A stretch of DNA of 64,000 nucleotides. Origin: Cafeteria roenbergensis (Eukaryota; Sar; Bigyra; Bicosoecida; Cafeteriaceae). The DNA lies in NCBI GenBank assembly GCA_008330645.1, contig VLTN01000023.1, forward strand, positions 248,001-312,000, given 5' to 3'. The notes beneath the pieces are model-generated. The model did not search any database and was not told the DNA's origin. It saw nothing but the letters and a program-made list of their open reading frames with translations. The translations under genes and the position numbers were made by a program. Shown piece by piece: positions 1 through 9,479 of this stretch (position 1 is the stretch's first letter; each line of letters begins with the position of its first letter).

Positions 1-32
1 GCGATCCCGAGCGCGCCCTCGAGCCCGGCGAC

Positions 33-1000
33 ATGGCAAGCTCATCCCGCGCGATGTACCATTTCAAGGTGGTGCTCCTGGGCAACTCCGGGGTGGGGAA
101 GAGCTGCCTCGTGAACCGCTTCGTGAAGGACACCTTCAGCCCGGACATTGAGTCCACCATCGGGGGTGAGCGGGCGCGCGGCGCCGCGCCAGGCGCGGGC
201 GCGGGCCGAGCCTCTTGTTCAACAAGCACAGCCGCAGCCTCCCTGATCCCCCGCCGCCACGGCGCCGCTGCGCCGCCCCCACTCGCCCACGGGCGCGTCC
301 CTCTGCCTCAGGCCTCGTTGCGGGGCTGGTCTGGGCCGGGGGGGGCGGCCGGATCAGGCGAGGCTGGCGCCGTTGCCGGGCGCGGCGCTGGCTTTGCGCG
401 GCTGCAGAACCCGAGTGGCATCACTCCCCGAGCATCGGCAGTCCGGCGCAGGCGCCCCGCGCAGGCGGACGCGCATGCTTGCGTGGCGTGCCTCCCCCTC
501 GACTGCCGCCGCTCCCGCCCGCCCCCGCGCCGCCCCGCCCTGCAGCCGCGTTCCTCACGCAGACGATTGCGCTCGAGACGGAGACGGTCAAGTTTGAGAT
601 CTGGGACACCGCAGGCCAGGAGCGGTACCGCAGCCTTGCGCCCATGTACTACCGCGGGGCGCAAGCAGCAGTGGTCGTCTTCTCGCTCGTGGACGCGGAG
701 TCCTTCGCCGGCGCCAAGGCGTGGGTGAACGAGTTGCAGAAGCACGGCGGCAGCGACATCGTGATTGCGCTCGCCGGCAACAAGAGCGACCTCAGCCACG
801 TCCGCAAGGTGGACCGCGACACTGCGATCGAGTACGCCAGGGCCACGGGCTGCTTCTACCTTGAAACCAGCGCCAAGACGGCTGTTGGCGTGAACGAATT
901 GTTCCAGCAGGTGGCGCGCCGCGTGCCCAAGACCGCCGCGCCGCCCCGCCGGGCCGACATGCTCGACACGGGCGACTCGTCCAGCGGAAAGTGCTGCTAG
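33..1000 (+). CDS. RAB5: Rab5-family small GTPase
   Basis: Two exons, 33-165 and 546-1000, give 195 residues. The 380-bp intron (166-545) starts GTGAGC and ends CTGCAG. Joining there restores the Rab5 signature TIGAAFLTQT across the junction, which fixes both splice sites. Visible motifs are the P-loop GNSGVGKS (residues 17-24), WDTAGQERY in switch II, MYYRGAQAA after it, NKSD for guanine specificity, and ETSAK. The protein ends in Cys-Cys, the geranylgeranylation site that anchors Rabs to membranes. Rab5 proteins direct early endosome fusion and cargo sorting. The ATG at 33 leaves the usual short N-terminus before the P-loop. An upstream exon cannot be excluded because the window begins 32 bases before it. 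Rab21/22 paralogues are the main alternative. Confidence 0.95.
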
Positions 1001-1485
1001 ATTAGCCACCGGAGCGTGACTGCCGGCTGCCGGGTCGGGCTGCGCCTCCGCCGGCCCTGGCGCCCCGGGCTTGCCAGCGACAGCAAGCCGCTGTTGCCCA
1101 CGGGAGAGGGCGCGAGCGGTTCGTCGCGCGAGCGGGCTGCAACGCAGCGTCCGTTTCGCCGGCCACCCTCACACCCTCTCCTGGCTCCTTCCCGTCCTCG
1201 AACCCGTGGCTCCCTGGCACGCTGCTCGCGAAGCGCGCGCGTTGTCAAGTTCGTGTGGCACCTTGCAAGGAATGAAGGAACGGTGCGTGCTTCTCCCGCA
1301 CGCCACCTGTGCGAAAGGCCCCCACACGTGCCGCAGCACCACGCGCGCGGCGCAAATGAGCGTCTGGCGCCGCCTGCGGCGCGGCAAGCGCAGCCGGAGC
1401 CCTGCGGCTGGCAAGTGCCCAAGCTCTGCAGTTCAAATGCCCAGCTCCGCTCCCCACACTGAGCCCCCATCCCCGGCTGCGGCCC
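1001..1485. other. Intergenic, Rab5 3' end to zinc-finger gene
   Basis: This 485-bp spacer lies between two genes on the same strand, so it should hold the Rab5 terminator and the promoter of the zinc-finger gene. Open frames cross it on both strands but show no recognisable protein. The only notable item is a 16-base string at about 1255-1270 that recurs, with one change, inside the intron of the next gene (about 4249-4264). Confidence 0.6.
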
Positions 1486-4400
1486 ATGTGGCACTGCGGC
1501 GTGTGCCTTTTCGACGCCAACCCACAGGAAAACGGCTCGTGCCTCGTGTGCGGCGCGTCCGCGGCGCCGGGCGCAGCGGCGGTCCCGCAGGCCTCGACGC
1601 CCGCAAAGCGCACCAATGTGGCGCCCGCGCACGCCTCCCCCCCTGCACCCGCCCATCCTGGGAGGTGGGCCTGTGGCGCCTGCAGATTCGACAACGCCGC
1701 GTCGAAGGCTGCGTGCCAGGTCTGCGGCGCAGCCAGGCTTGCGCCGAACTCAGGCGGCCCAAGACGCCCGAGCTCCGCCAGTCCCAGGACGCCCCAGAGC
1801 ACAGCTGCGCGGTCCCCGCCAGGCTCCTCCCAGAGGCCCAGCGCGGCGGTGGCATCCCGCTCGCGGCAAGACCACTCGCCCCCGGAGCAGCGCTCCCGAG
1901 GTGGCGCCGGCATGTGGAGCTCGTTCGAGGAGCCGGCCATCGCGCGCCCGACTTTGGCAAGGCCCACTGAGACGGCCGGTCTCGCGCCGTGCGCGGCCGG
2001 ATCGTCATCTGGCGATGCGGGGGCGGCTGCGGCGGCGGCCGCGAATCGCATTTTGGCCAAGACCGCCGGGTACTTTCCCGAGAAGGGGGCCAGGAGGGCC
2101 AAGGGCCCCCTTGTGAAGGCCCAGGGGAGCCGGGGCGGGAGCGGGCGCGGGGGCGGGCGGGGGAGCGGGCGCACGGGGGGCGCGGGAAGCGGGTCCCGCT
2201 CCGCATCCGCGGGGCGCGCCAGCGGCGGCGCAGCCCGCGGCGCAGCGGACGCTGTCGCTCGGCCGCAGGGCCCGGCGGAGACTCACCGCTCGGTGGCTCA
2301 GCGCGGGGCGTCGGGGCTCCCCGGGCTCTTTCTCAGGAGCTCTGGTCCCCAGCGCGTGTCGGCGAGCCGGAGAGACGGGGGAGGCGACCCGATGACGCTG
2401 GAGCGGGCGTTCGGCGCGGCTGCACGGCGCCAACAGCAGCAGCAGCAGCAACAACTTCTTCAACAACAGCAGGCGCCGCACGAGCAGGGCAAGGGCACCC
2501 CGTCGGCCACCTCCGGCAGAGGCACAGCGAGCTCTGCCACTTCAGCGGGGTGGGTAGGCGGGCACCCCTCCGCTGGGATGTCCCCGGCCAAGGCCAAGCA
2601 GCTCCGGCTCGGCGAGGCCGTCAGGGCGACGTCGCGGGCCGCCCAGGACGCGCGTGCGGGGCCGCCCCGCTCCAACGGGCTGGCGCAGAGCCCTGCTGCG
2701 GCCAGGCGGAGCGTCCGAGGGGGGTGCCAAGGCTGCTCGGCCGCAGTCGCCGTGGCGGGGTCGTCTGGCGGCCTCTCAGAGGTGAGCGCCGGCGTTCGGT
2801 GCGAAGAGTGCGGCGGGGTCTGGCACCACCGCTGCTACCCTCTGTGGGAGGACGAGGAGGACAGGGAGTGGGCGCAGGCGGAGTCGGCCGCCAGGTCATG
2901 GGTGTGCAAGCAGTGCAGCGCAGAGGGCAGGGGGGGCGGCGGAGCGCCGGCGCAGGAGAGCGACGAGAGCGCCGACGAGCAGCAGGGCGACGACGGCCCG
3001 GGAAGCGACGACGCCGACGACAGTGACGACGGCGACGATGCAGCAATGCCTGGCAGCGGCGAGCCCAGCGCCCGCCGCGAGCGAGGCACCCGAGGCAGGC
3101 CAAGGGACGGGCGGCGCGCAGCCGTGCGCCCGCGCGACCCCACCCCAGCGAGGAGCCCCTCCCCGCGCGGCGCCACGCGCAAGGACGGCACGCCTCAAGG
3201 GAGGAAGCGCCTGCGCCGGGACGTCGAGCCCAGTGCCTCGGACGCGTGCAGCGACGACGAGAGCGGCTCGCCTCGCCCGCGCGTGGTGGCCTCTGGCGGA
3301 GGAAGCGACGTCACGGCGGGCACGGGAACAGACAACATATTTGCCGACGCGAGCGACGCTGAGGAGGCCGGGCCACGCGACACCCAGCGGCGACTGAAGG
3401 CTGCGCACCGCGGCGATCGGTCCACGCCGCTGCGTGGATCCGCGAACCGCGCAACCACGCGGGCGAGCCAGAGTAGTGGCGGCGGCGGCGACGACGACGA
3501 CGACGACGAGGCGTGGCTGGAGGTGGACATGGACGACGACAACGGTGACGATGACTTCGCGCCCTCGCCTCCGCCGACCCTGCCCCGGCAGCTGGGTCGC
3601 AGCGCGGCCAGGCCCGGCCCATCCAGCTCCAGCGGTGCCGCGGCCGCGGCGCCGGCGCCCGGGAGGCCGGCTGGGGACTTCAACCCCCTGCTTCGCAGCG
3701 GGCCATCGGGCATCGCCCCGCAGGCCAGGGCTGACAGCCGCTTGCCATTCTTCCGCTCGGTGGCGCTGCTCGAGGCAGAGGGCGCCTGCCGCGTCAACTA
3801 CTCTGGCCAGTTCGGGGGGGCTGGCGGAACGGGGCCGGGCGGCGACGGCGGGTCCGCGTCGCTCTCGTCTCTCGCCCGGCAGCGAGAGCGCGCCTTGCTC
3901 AAGCACATGGAGAAGCGAGACAAAGCGTCGGCGCGCGGCCGGGGCAGGGGGCGAGGCAGGGGGCGAGGCAAGGGCAGGGGCGGGCGAAAAACGACGGCGG
4001 CCTCCGGGGCCTCGGCCAGGAGCCGCGGCGCATCGCGCGGCAGAGGTCGGACGACAGCGTCCGGCTCGTCGCGGCGCTCCTCCGGGTCCAAGCCGTCGAG
4101 GGGCCGGGCCGCCGCGCCATCCCACTCCGGTGGGCTTTTCGCTGCCAGTGAGCATGGCGCAGCCTCTGCTCCGCTGCGCATGTTTGCAGCGCTGCTCAAA
4201 AGTCGCCGCCGTTGTCGACGTTGCGCTCGCGCGCGGATCCCTGGCACTGTGGCACCCTGCAAGGGACGTTGCCCCCCCCCCCCCCCCCCCCCCCTCTCCG
4301 CACCAACCGCGCCCGCGCGCCCGCCCCACCGCCACCGCCACCGCTGCCGCGCTCCGAATGCTCCCTTGCCTCCTCGCAGTGCCGCTCGGCTCAGGGCTGG

Positions 4401-4507
4401 CCGTCTCCGCGGCTGCCCCCAGCGCACCCACCTCGGGCTACGGCACCATGGGCGACTTCGTCCCGGCTGCCCCGCAGAGCTCGGGCGGGCTGCAGAGCTG
4501 GGGCTGA
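1486..4507 (+). CDS. RanBP2-type zinc-finger and PHD-like protein
   Basis: Two exons, 1486-4147 and 4380-4507, encode 929 residues. Two RanBP2-type zinc fingers stand at the N-terminus (residues about 2-22 and 61-81). Each has the W-x-C-x2-C...N...C-x2-C layout, which in this family binds ubiquitin, RNA or Ran. A Cys/His cluster at about 414-477 (CEECGGVWHHRCY and a later CKQC) resembles a PHD finger, a histone-tail reader. Between and after them are a poly-Gln run (codons near 2431-2470), strongly acidic Asp/Ser stretches, and a Gly-Arg tract near residues 820-840. The final intron (4148-4379) is GTGAGC...TCGCAG. It shifts to a frame ending in a compact Gly/Ser/Trp tail and stop, which I prefer to the unspliced read-through. 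A nuclear chromatin or RNA-binding role is an inference, and I know no named protein with this layout. Confidence 0.7.
4272..4294. repeat. Poly-C run in terminal intron
   Basis: Twenty-three consecutive C residues lie about 85 bases before the acceptor of the last intron of the zinc-finger gene. It may serve as an extreme polypyrimidine tract. Its length is likely to vary and to be error-prone in sequencing. Confidence 0.9.
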
Positions 4508-4774
4508 AATCGCCCCGACAACCCGGGCAAGTGAACTGCCTCTCGTGCTTGCGATGGGCAAGCGCTGGTGCTTTGCTAGATGTGTCTGGCTCGCGCGTCC
4601 CTGCTCCCAACGTGTCGCGCTCGGTGCAGCCTGGCCTTCCGGCGCAGCTGCCGCGCGCACACACATGCCGCCTCTCGAGCCGCACGCCGCGCAACGCACG
4701 TTGTTCAGTTTCACAGAGGGCCGGCAAAGGGAGCCTAGTCGGCGGCGGGCCTGCATGGGCCGGGCCGCAGTCGC

Positions 4775-7700
4775 TCAGCGCTTGCCTCGGGTCACGGCGG
4801 CCTGGTTCGCCTTGGGGCGCAGCCGGGAGGGCAGCAGCATGGCCATCAGAGCGCGGCGCCGGGCCGCGGGCAGAGCCGAAAGGTGGTCCCAGGGCACCCA
4901 TGTGGCGTGCCACCCCTGCGCCGCCGCCACTCGGAGGCGCTGCCTGGGCGCTGGGCGCAGGGGTCGCCGTCGCACGCGAAGATACGCCTCCTCCTCCTTG
5001 GAGATGCCACCGCCGTCGCCAGCCGCGGACGCGCCCCTGCCCGCGCGCACGCGGTCGGGGTGCCCCCACGCGCCAGCCAGCGCGGGCGGGAGCCCGGCCG
5101 TGGCCTCGGCAGCCGCCACCAGCGCGGTGGCCTCCGCCGCGCGCGCAGCGATGACTGCCGCAGCGGCGCGTGGCTCCAGGCCGTCCGTTCCTCGGGCAAG
5201 CACGGCAGCTGCCAGTGCGTCGGGATCGCCGCCGCCCACCGCCCGCAGCGCTGCCTTGACCGTCGGCACTGGGCGGAGGAAGCGAAGTTCGCGCCGGGTC
5301 GCTTGGCCAGCGTTGCCGCGGGCGCCGCCAAGCCTCCCCCCGGCAGCGCCTGCCGCCCGGCCTCTGGCGTGCGCGCCGCCGCTGGCGGTGGCAGCCACGT
5401 CACCTGCGTCCACAGCCCCGGACCGCACCAGCGCAAGCGCGAATGCCAGCGTGGAGGACTCCGCGCCTGGCTCCACCCCGGGCCCAAGCCGCCTGGCAGC
5501 GCGCAGCGCCTCCCACAGCGGTCCCTCGGCGGCAGCGGGCAGCTTCAAGCTGCGTGGCGTCGAGCCAGAAGCCGCGCCCGCCGGCCCGGCAAGTGCCAGC
5601 GACGCCGCCTCCCCCTCGAAGCCTGCGCCAGCAGCGCCCTCGCCCTCGCCCTCGCCCTCGCCCTCGCCCTGACCCTGCTCGGTGGCCCACGGCAGCGCCT
5701 CGCCTTCCGCCCGCCCCTCCAGTGCGAGCGTCTTTTCGCGCGCCTCAGCAAGCTGGACTGCCACCCTGACGGCGCCGCCCGCCCCCAGCGCCCGTGCATG
5801 GGCGGATGTGGCCAGGGCGGCGTCCGTGACGGTGCCGGGCCGCCGCGCCTCCGCCGCTGCCCGCAGCTCAAGCCTCCACGCAGCCTCGTTCATGCCCTGC
5901 ATATCGGGCGGCAGCGGAGGCAGCACCGACGCCAGGGGGCCGGTCCGGGCAGGGCCCGCCCTCCTGCCACCCTTGACGCGCTGCCCGCTGATGCTGGCCG
6001 TCAGCGCGCGGTGGGCCGCCCCTCCCGCTGGCGCGCCGCCCGCGAGGATGGCCAGGGCGGCTTCCGAGTCAGCTGACTCGGCGCCCAGCAGCTGCTGCTC
6101 TGCATTGCGTCGAACGCTAACTGCCTCCCTGGCCGCGCTTGCGGCTGCCACGACCGCCTCGTGGATCTCCCCGGCACCCTCCGCTGCCCCCGGCGGAAGC
6201 AGGGACTGGGCCGTCTGCGACCCTGCCCACGGGCGAGGCACGCCGGCTGGCGACGGGGCAGGGGCGCCAGCGGACGCCATCGCGGCAAAGTCAGCCGCGG
6301 CACCGTCACCGAGAGTGGCCTCCGACGCCGCCCCGATCAGGCGGGCCGCTGCGGGCAAGGCCCCCACGGGGCCCTTGGGCGCTGGCAGAGCCCTGAGCTC
6401 CGCCATGGACCGCTGCCGAAGCAGCCGCTCCCCTTCGATCCACCGGCGGAACGATCCGCCGGCCTTCCACGCCGCCGTCCAAGTGAGGTCCGCGGCGTCG
6501 TGCACAGGCCGCCACGCAGCGTCCTCCTGGGCCACCACCAGCCCCGTCCTCTCCGCCGGCCACGCGGCCTCCAGGGCGACGCTGCCGCGTCGCGAGCGGC
6601 CCCCGCCGTCGTCGGCCCCTGCCCTGATCGCAGCGCCAGCCCGGGCCCAGGGGGCGACCGCTGCCAGCTCTGCCGCCGCTCCGCGCCCGGCCTCGGCCCG
6701 GGGGTCCTGCGGCCACGGGGCCAGCGGGGCTGCCAGCCCCATGGCCCGAGCCTCTCGTCGCAGCGCCTGCGTGACAACCCGCGGCATGGCCGCAGTGGCG
6801 GCGGCGCGGTACACCGGCGCCAAGGCGTCCAAGCCGGCGGCGCTGCTCAGCCGCCCCCACTCCTCCTGCCCCAGCGCGGCGGGGAGCGGGCTCAGGGCGT
6901 GCGCGGCCGCCAGGGCCGCGTAACGGGAGGCAGCCTCGGCGCGCGCCCGCCGGCGGAAGGCAGCCTTGGCCTCCCCAGCGGCGCCGCCGCCGGCCCCGTC
7001 CTCGAAGCTGCCCCCGCCCCCGGAGCGCGGCCTGTCGCTCAGGGGAGCGCCGATGCCGACCGCCTCCGCGTCCTCGCGCCTGGCTCTGGCCCAGGAGTCG
7101 TCCACCGCCGCGCCCAGCCCGCCCGCGCCCAGCCCGCCCGCGCCAGCCGCGCCATCAGCGGAAGGCCCCGGGGCTGAGGGGCCCTGCAGGTCCCACCCCT
7201 TGCTTGCCGCCACGCTGGCTGCATCCCTGAGCACGTCGCTCGTCGTGGCGCCTCGCCCCTCCAGCGCGAGCGACGAGACGACGTCCACCAGCATCGACGC
7301 CGAAACGCCAGGCGGGAGCAAGCCCACCGCCCCGCTGAGCGACCGCCCTCCTCCACCGCCGCCCGCACCGTCGCCGCCGCCCGCCCCCTGCATTGAGGCC
7401 AGAGCGGACATGACAGAAGCGCGGTCGGCCGACGGCACGCGCTCAACGTCCGCGTCGTCGCCATCGGCACCGCCCGCCAGCTTCTCCGCGGCCGGGGCTG
7501 CCATGTCATCCAGCGGGTCCCAGGTGAGGCTGCCGTCCGTGCCCCGGATCCAGGGACCAAGCCGGACGTACCCAGCGCCCGCCGCGGCAGGCGCCGCCGC
7601 CCCACGCGCAACCGCCCGTGGTCCAGCCGCCCCGGGCGCTGCGCCTGACCCGGCCCCCTCTGGGGATGGCGCTTCCTCCGCCTCCACACCGGCAGCGACA

Positions 7701-9226
7701 GCATCGGCCAAGGCGGAGAAGCGGGACACGGCAGAGCCCTCTTGACCGGCACGGGATGCATCGCTGACAGACCGGCCATCCTGGCCCGCAGCCTCCTCCG
7801 CCACCGGAGCGTCTGCAGCCTCGGCCCCATGCGCCACCGGCTCAAGGCTGCACTGTTGACTGGAATCGGATGCCGCCTCCTGCGGCAGTGCGTCAGACCT
7901 TGAGACAGCGCCAAAGCCGCTGGGAAGAGGCCGGGCACCGACCCACCCCCCAGCTGCATCGCTCAGGCTCACAGCACCGCCCCCCAGGCCCACCCCGTCC
8001 CAGGCGAGCAGCCGCTGCGCCGCCAACCGCAGGCGCCGCTCCCAGGCCCCATCCACTCGCCCCGCCGCCCCGAGCTCTGCCGAGCTGGCCAGAGCGGCTT
8101 CCCACGCGCCGCGAGACCACCACTCCGCGAGAGACGCCGAGCGGAGGAATGACGTCGTCACGGACAGCGGGAGCACATGGCAAGGCGCCGATGATGCCCC
8201 TGCAGGCGAGCCGGCGAGCCGCCAGCGGCCCACCTCCCCGTCCGGCGCGCCCCCCGCCCCAGCAGGCCGCAGCGTCACGCAGCCTGCAACCGCGGACACA
8301 AGCTCCGACGTGTGCACCTCCCACCGCACAGCAGACGCCAGCAGAGCCGCGAGCGACGAGCAGAGCTCATCGAGCGATGCAAGGGCGGCAGAGCCCGCGG
8401 GTGACCGCGCAGCAGCCGCCACGGCGCCAGACGCCGCTGCTTCCTCGGCCACAGCAGTGGCTGCGGCAACCACTTCGCGGTAGAGCCGGGCGTCTTCCGG
8501 GTCGACGCTGGGCAGCGCGTGCAGCGCCCCCATGGCGCAACCTAGGCCTCGCACCGCCTCCGCCGCAACGGAGCACGCAACCGCCGCCTCGGCGCTTCCT
8601 GGGAGCGGCAGCTGGGGGGTGCCAGGATCAGCGGGGACGCCGCTGGGGCTGTGCCCGCCCATCCCGAACCCCGCCTTGGCCTCTCGCGTCCGCCTGCGTG
8701 CAGCAGAGCGGCGAGCCTGCGCCCCCACTGCCCTGGCGAGCTCGGTTGCGTGGGCCACCATCGCGGGCCACACCGGGCCTGCGCTGGGCGGAGCAAGGCC
8801 TCGAACTGCGCCTCCCTTCTCCGACGAGCAGAGCCACATGGCCGCGGCGGTGTCGCGGAGCCCGAACGCGCCCCTGCCAGCCTGGCGCCACGCGTCTGCC
8901 ACGGCAAGTGCGCGGTCGTGCGCCAGGGCCGGTGGCACGAGCAGCGCGGCCGAGTCGCCGGACATGGCTGGCCGAAGGAGAGGCATCAACACAGCCGCCA
9001 GCATTCGGGCTCCCTTCGACGAAACTGCACAGGCTGCCGCATCAGAGCCCGAGCCCGAGCGCATCGTCCGCACCCCTTGCGGCAGCACCGGGAGAGTCAT
9101 GGCGCCGGGGGGCACCTGGCAGGACCGAAACAGCATGCCGGCCTTTGAGCACCCGGCTTGCCACCCGGCCCGCCCGTGCGGGCGGGCTGCGCGAGACTGA
9201 AGCGCGCGCCTGTGAGCATTGCGCAT
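4775..9226 (-). CDS. Large unrecognised protein, probably mitochondrial
   Basis: A single open frame of 1483 residues. I chose the ATG at 9226 because it opens with a classic mitochondrial presequence: many Arg, some Ser and His, no acidic residues for about 50 positions (MRNAHRRALQSRAARPHGR). The frame stays open upstream to 9445 from a non-ATG start, but that part looks untranslated. The body is Ala-rich and predicted helical, with repeated short helices and disordered Gly/Ser linkers. A run of Gly-Glu repeats comes from the CGCCCT array at 5635-5670. The C-terminus (codons near 4990-4780) is basic and Trp-bearing and may be a small folded domain. I recognise no family. A helical-repeat RNA-binding factor of the FAST/PPR kind is conceivable but not shown. 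It converges on the zinc-finger gene with 267 bp between stops. Confidence 0.7.
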   Translation of the reverse strand: MRNAHRRALQSRAARPHGRAGWQAGCSKAGMLFRSCQVPPGAMTLPVLPQGVRTMRSGSGSDAAACAVSSKGARMLAAVLMPLLRPAMSGDSAALLVPPALAHDRALAVADAWRQAGRGAFGLRDTAAAMWLCSSEKGGAVRGLAPPSAGPVWPAMVAHATELARAVGAQARRSAARRRTREAKAGFGMGGHSPSGVPADPGTPQLPLPGSAEAAVACSVAAEAVRGLGCAMGALHALPSVDPEDARLYREVVAAATAVAEEAAASGAVAAAARSPAGSAALASLDELCSSLAALLASAVRWEVHTSELVSAVAGCVTLRPAGAGGAPDGEVGRWRLAGSPAGASSAPCHVLPLSVTTSFLRSASLAEWWSRGAWEAALASSAELGAAGRVDGAWERRLRLAAQRLLAWDGVGLGGGAVSLSDAAGGWVGARPLPSGFGAVSRSDALPQEAASDSSQQCSLEPVAHGAEAADAPVAEEAAGQDGRSVSDASRAGQEGSAVSRFSALADAVAAGVEAEEAPSPEGAGSGAAPGAAGPRAVARGAAAPAAAGAGYVRLGPWIRGTDGSLTWDPLDDMAAPAAEKLAGGADGDDADVERVPSADRASVMSALASMQGAGGGDGAGGGGGGRSLSGAVGLLPPGVSASMLVDVVSSLALEGRGATTSDVLRDAASVAASKGWDLQGPSAPGPSADGAAGAGGLGAGGLGAAVDDSWARARREDAEAVGIGAPLSDRPRSGGGGSFEDGAGGGAAGEAKAAFRRRARAEAASRYAALAAAHALSPLPAALGQEEWGRLSSAAGLDALAPVYRAAATAAMPRVVTQALRREARAMGLAAPLAPWPQDPRAEAGRGAAAELAAVAPWARAGAAIRAGADDGGGRSRRGSVALEAAWPAERTGLVVAQEDAAWRPVHDAADLTWTAAWKAGGSFRRWIEGERLLRQRSMAELRALPAPKGPVGALPAAARLIGAASEATLGDGAAADFAAMASAGAPAPSPAGVPRPWAGSQTAQSLLPPGAAEGAGEIHEAVVAAASAAREAVSVRRNAEQQLLGAESADSEAALAILAGGAPAGGAAHRALTASISGQRVKGGRRAGPARTGPLASVLPPLPPDMQGMNEAAWRLELRAAAEARRPGTVTDAALATSAHARALGAGGAVRVAVQLAEAREKTLALEGRAEGEALPWATEQGQGEGEGEGEGEGAAGAGFEGEAASLALAGPAGAASGSTPRSLKLPAAAEGPLWEALRAARRLGPGVEPGAESSTLAFALALVRSGAVDAGDVAATASGGAHARGRAAGAAGGRLGGARGNAGQATRRELRFLRPVPTVKAALRAVGGGDPDALAAAVLARGTDGLEPRAAAAVIAARAAEATALVAAAEATAGLPPALAGAWGHPDRVRAGRGASAAGDGGGISKEEEAYLRVRRRPLRPAPRQRLRVAAAQGWHATWVPWDHLSALPAARRRALMAMLLPSRLRPKANQAAVTRGKR
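5635..5670. repeat. CGCCCT hexamer array (6 copies)
   Basis: Six perfect tandem hexamers inside the large minus-strand gene. On the coding strand they give alternating Gly and Glu. Confidence 0.95.
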
Positions 9227-9479
9227 AGCGCCCACCGCCTGGGCGCGCTGTAGTCGGAGAGTGCGGGGCGGGGGGACGGCGAGGTCAGGCTGGTTTTCGC
9301 CCTTGCCCAGCTTTTGTTTGCCTGGTCGCAAATATGTGCGCCGGTTGTTTCGGCGTGAGCTGCTAGGAAGTGGCGGCACGTCGCATTGTGGGACGCTATG
9401 CTGAGCCCTGCAGAGCAAGCCTTTCGCAGTGGGCAGGGCTGGCATCAGTTTGCCAAATGTGCATCCACATCCTCACGCA

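Noticed and set aside
1245-2206. Minus-strand frames of 250-310 codons opposite the zinc-finger gene
   Set aside because: Mirror frames of the Zn-finger exon. They are Arg/Pro/Ala-rich and unrecognisable.
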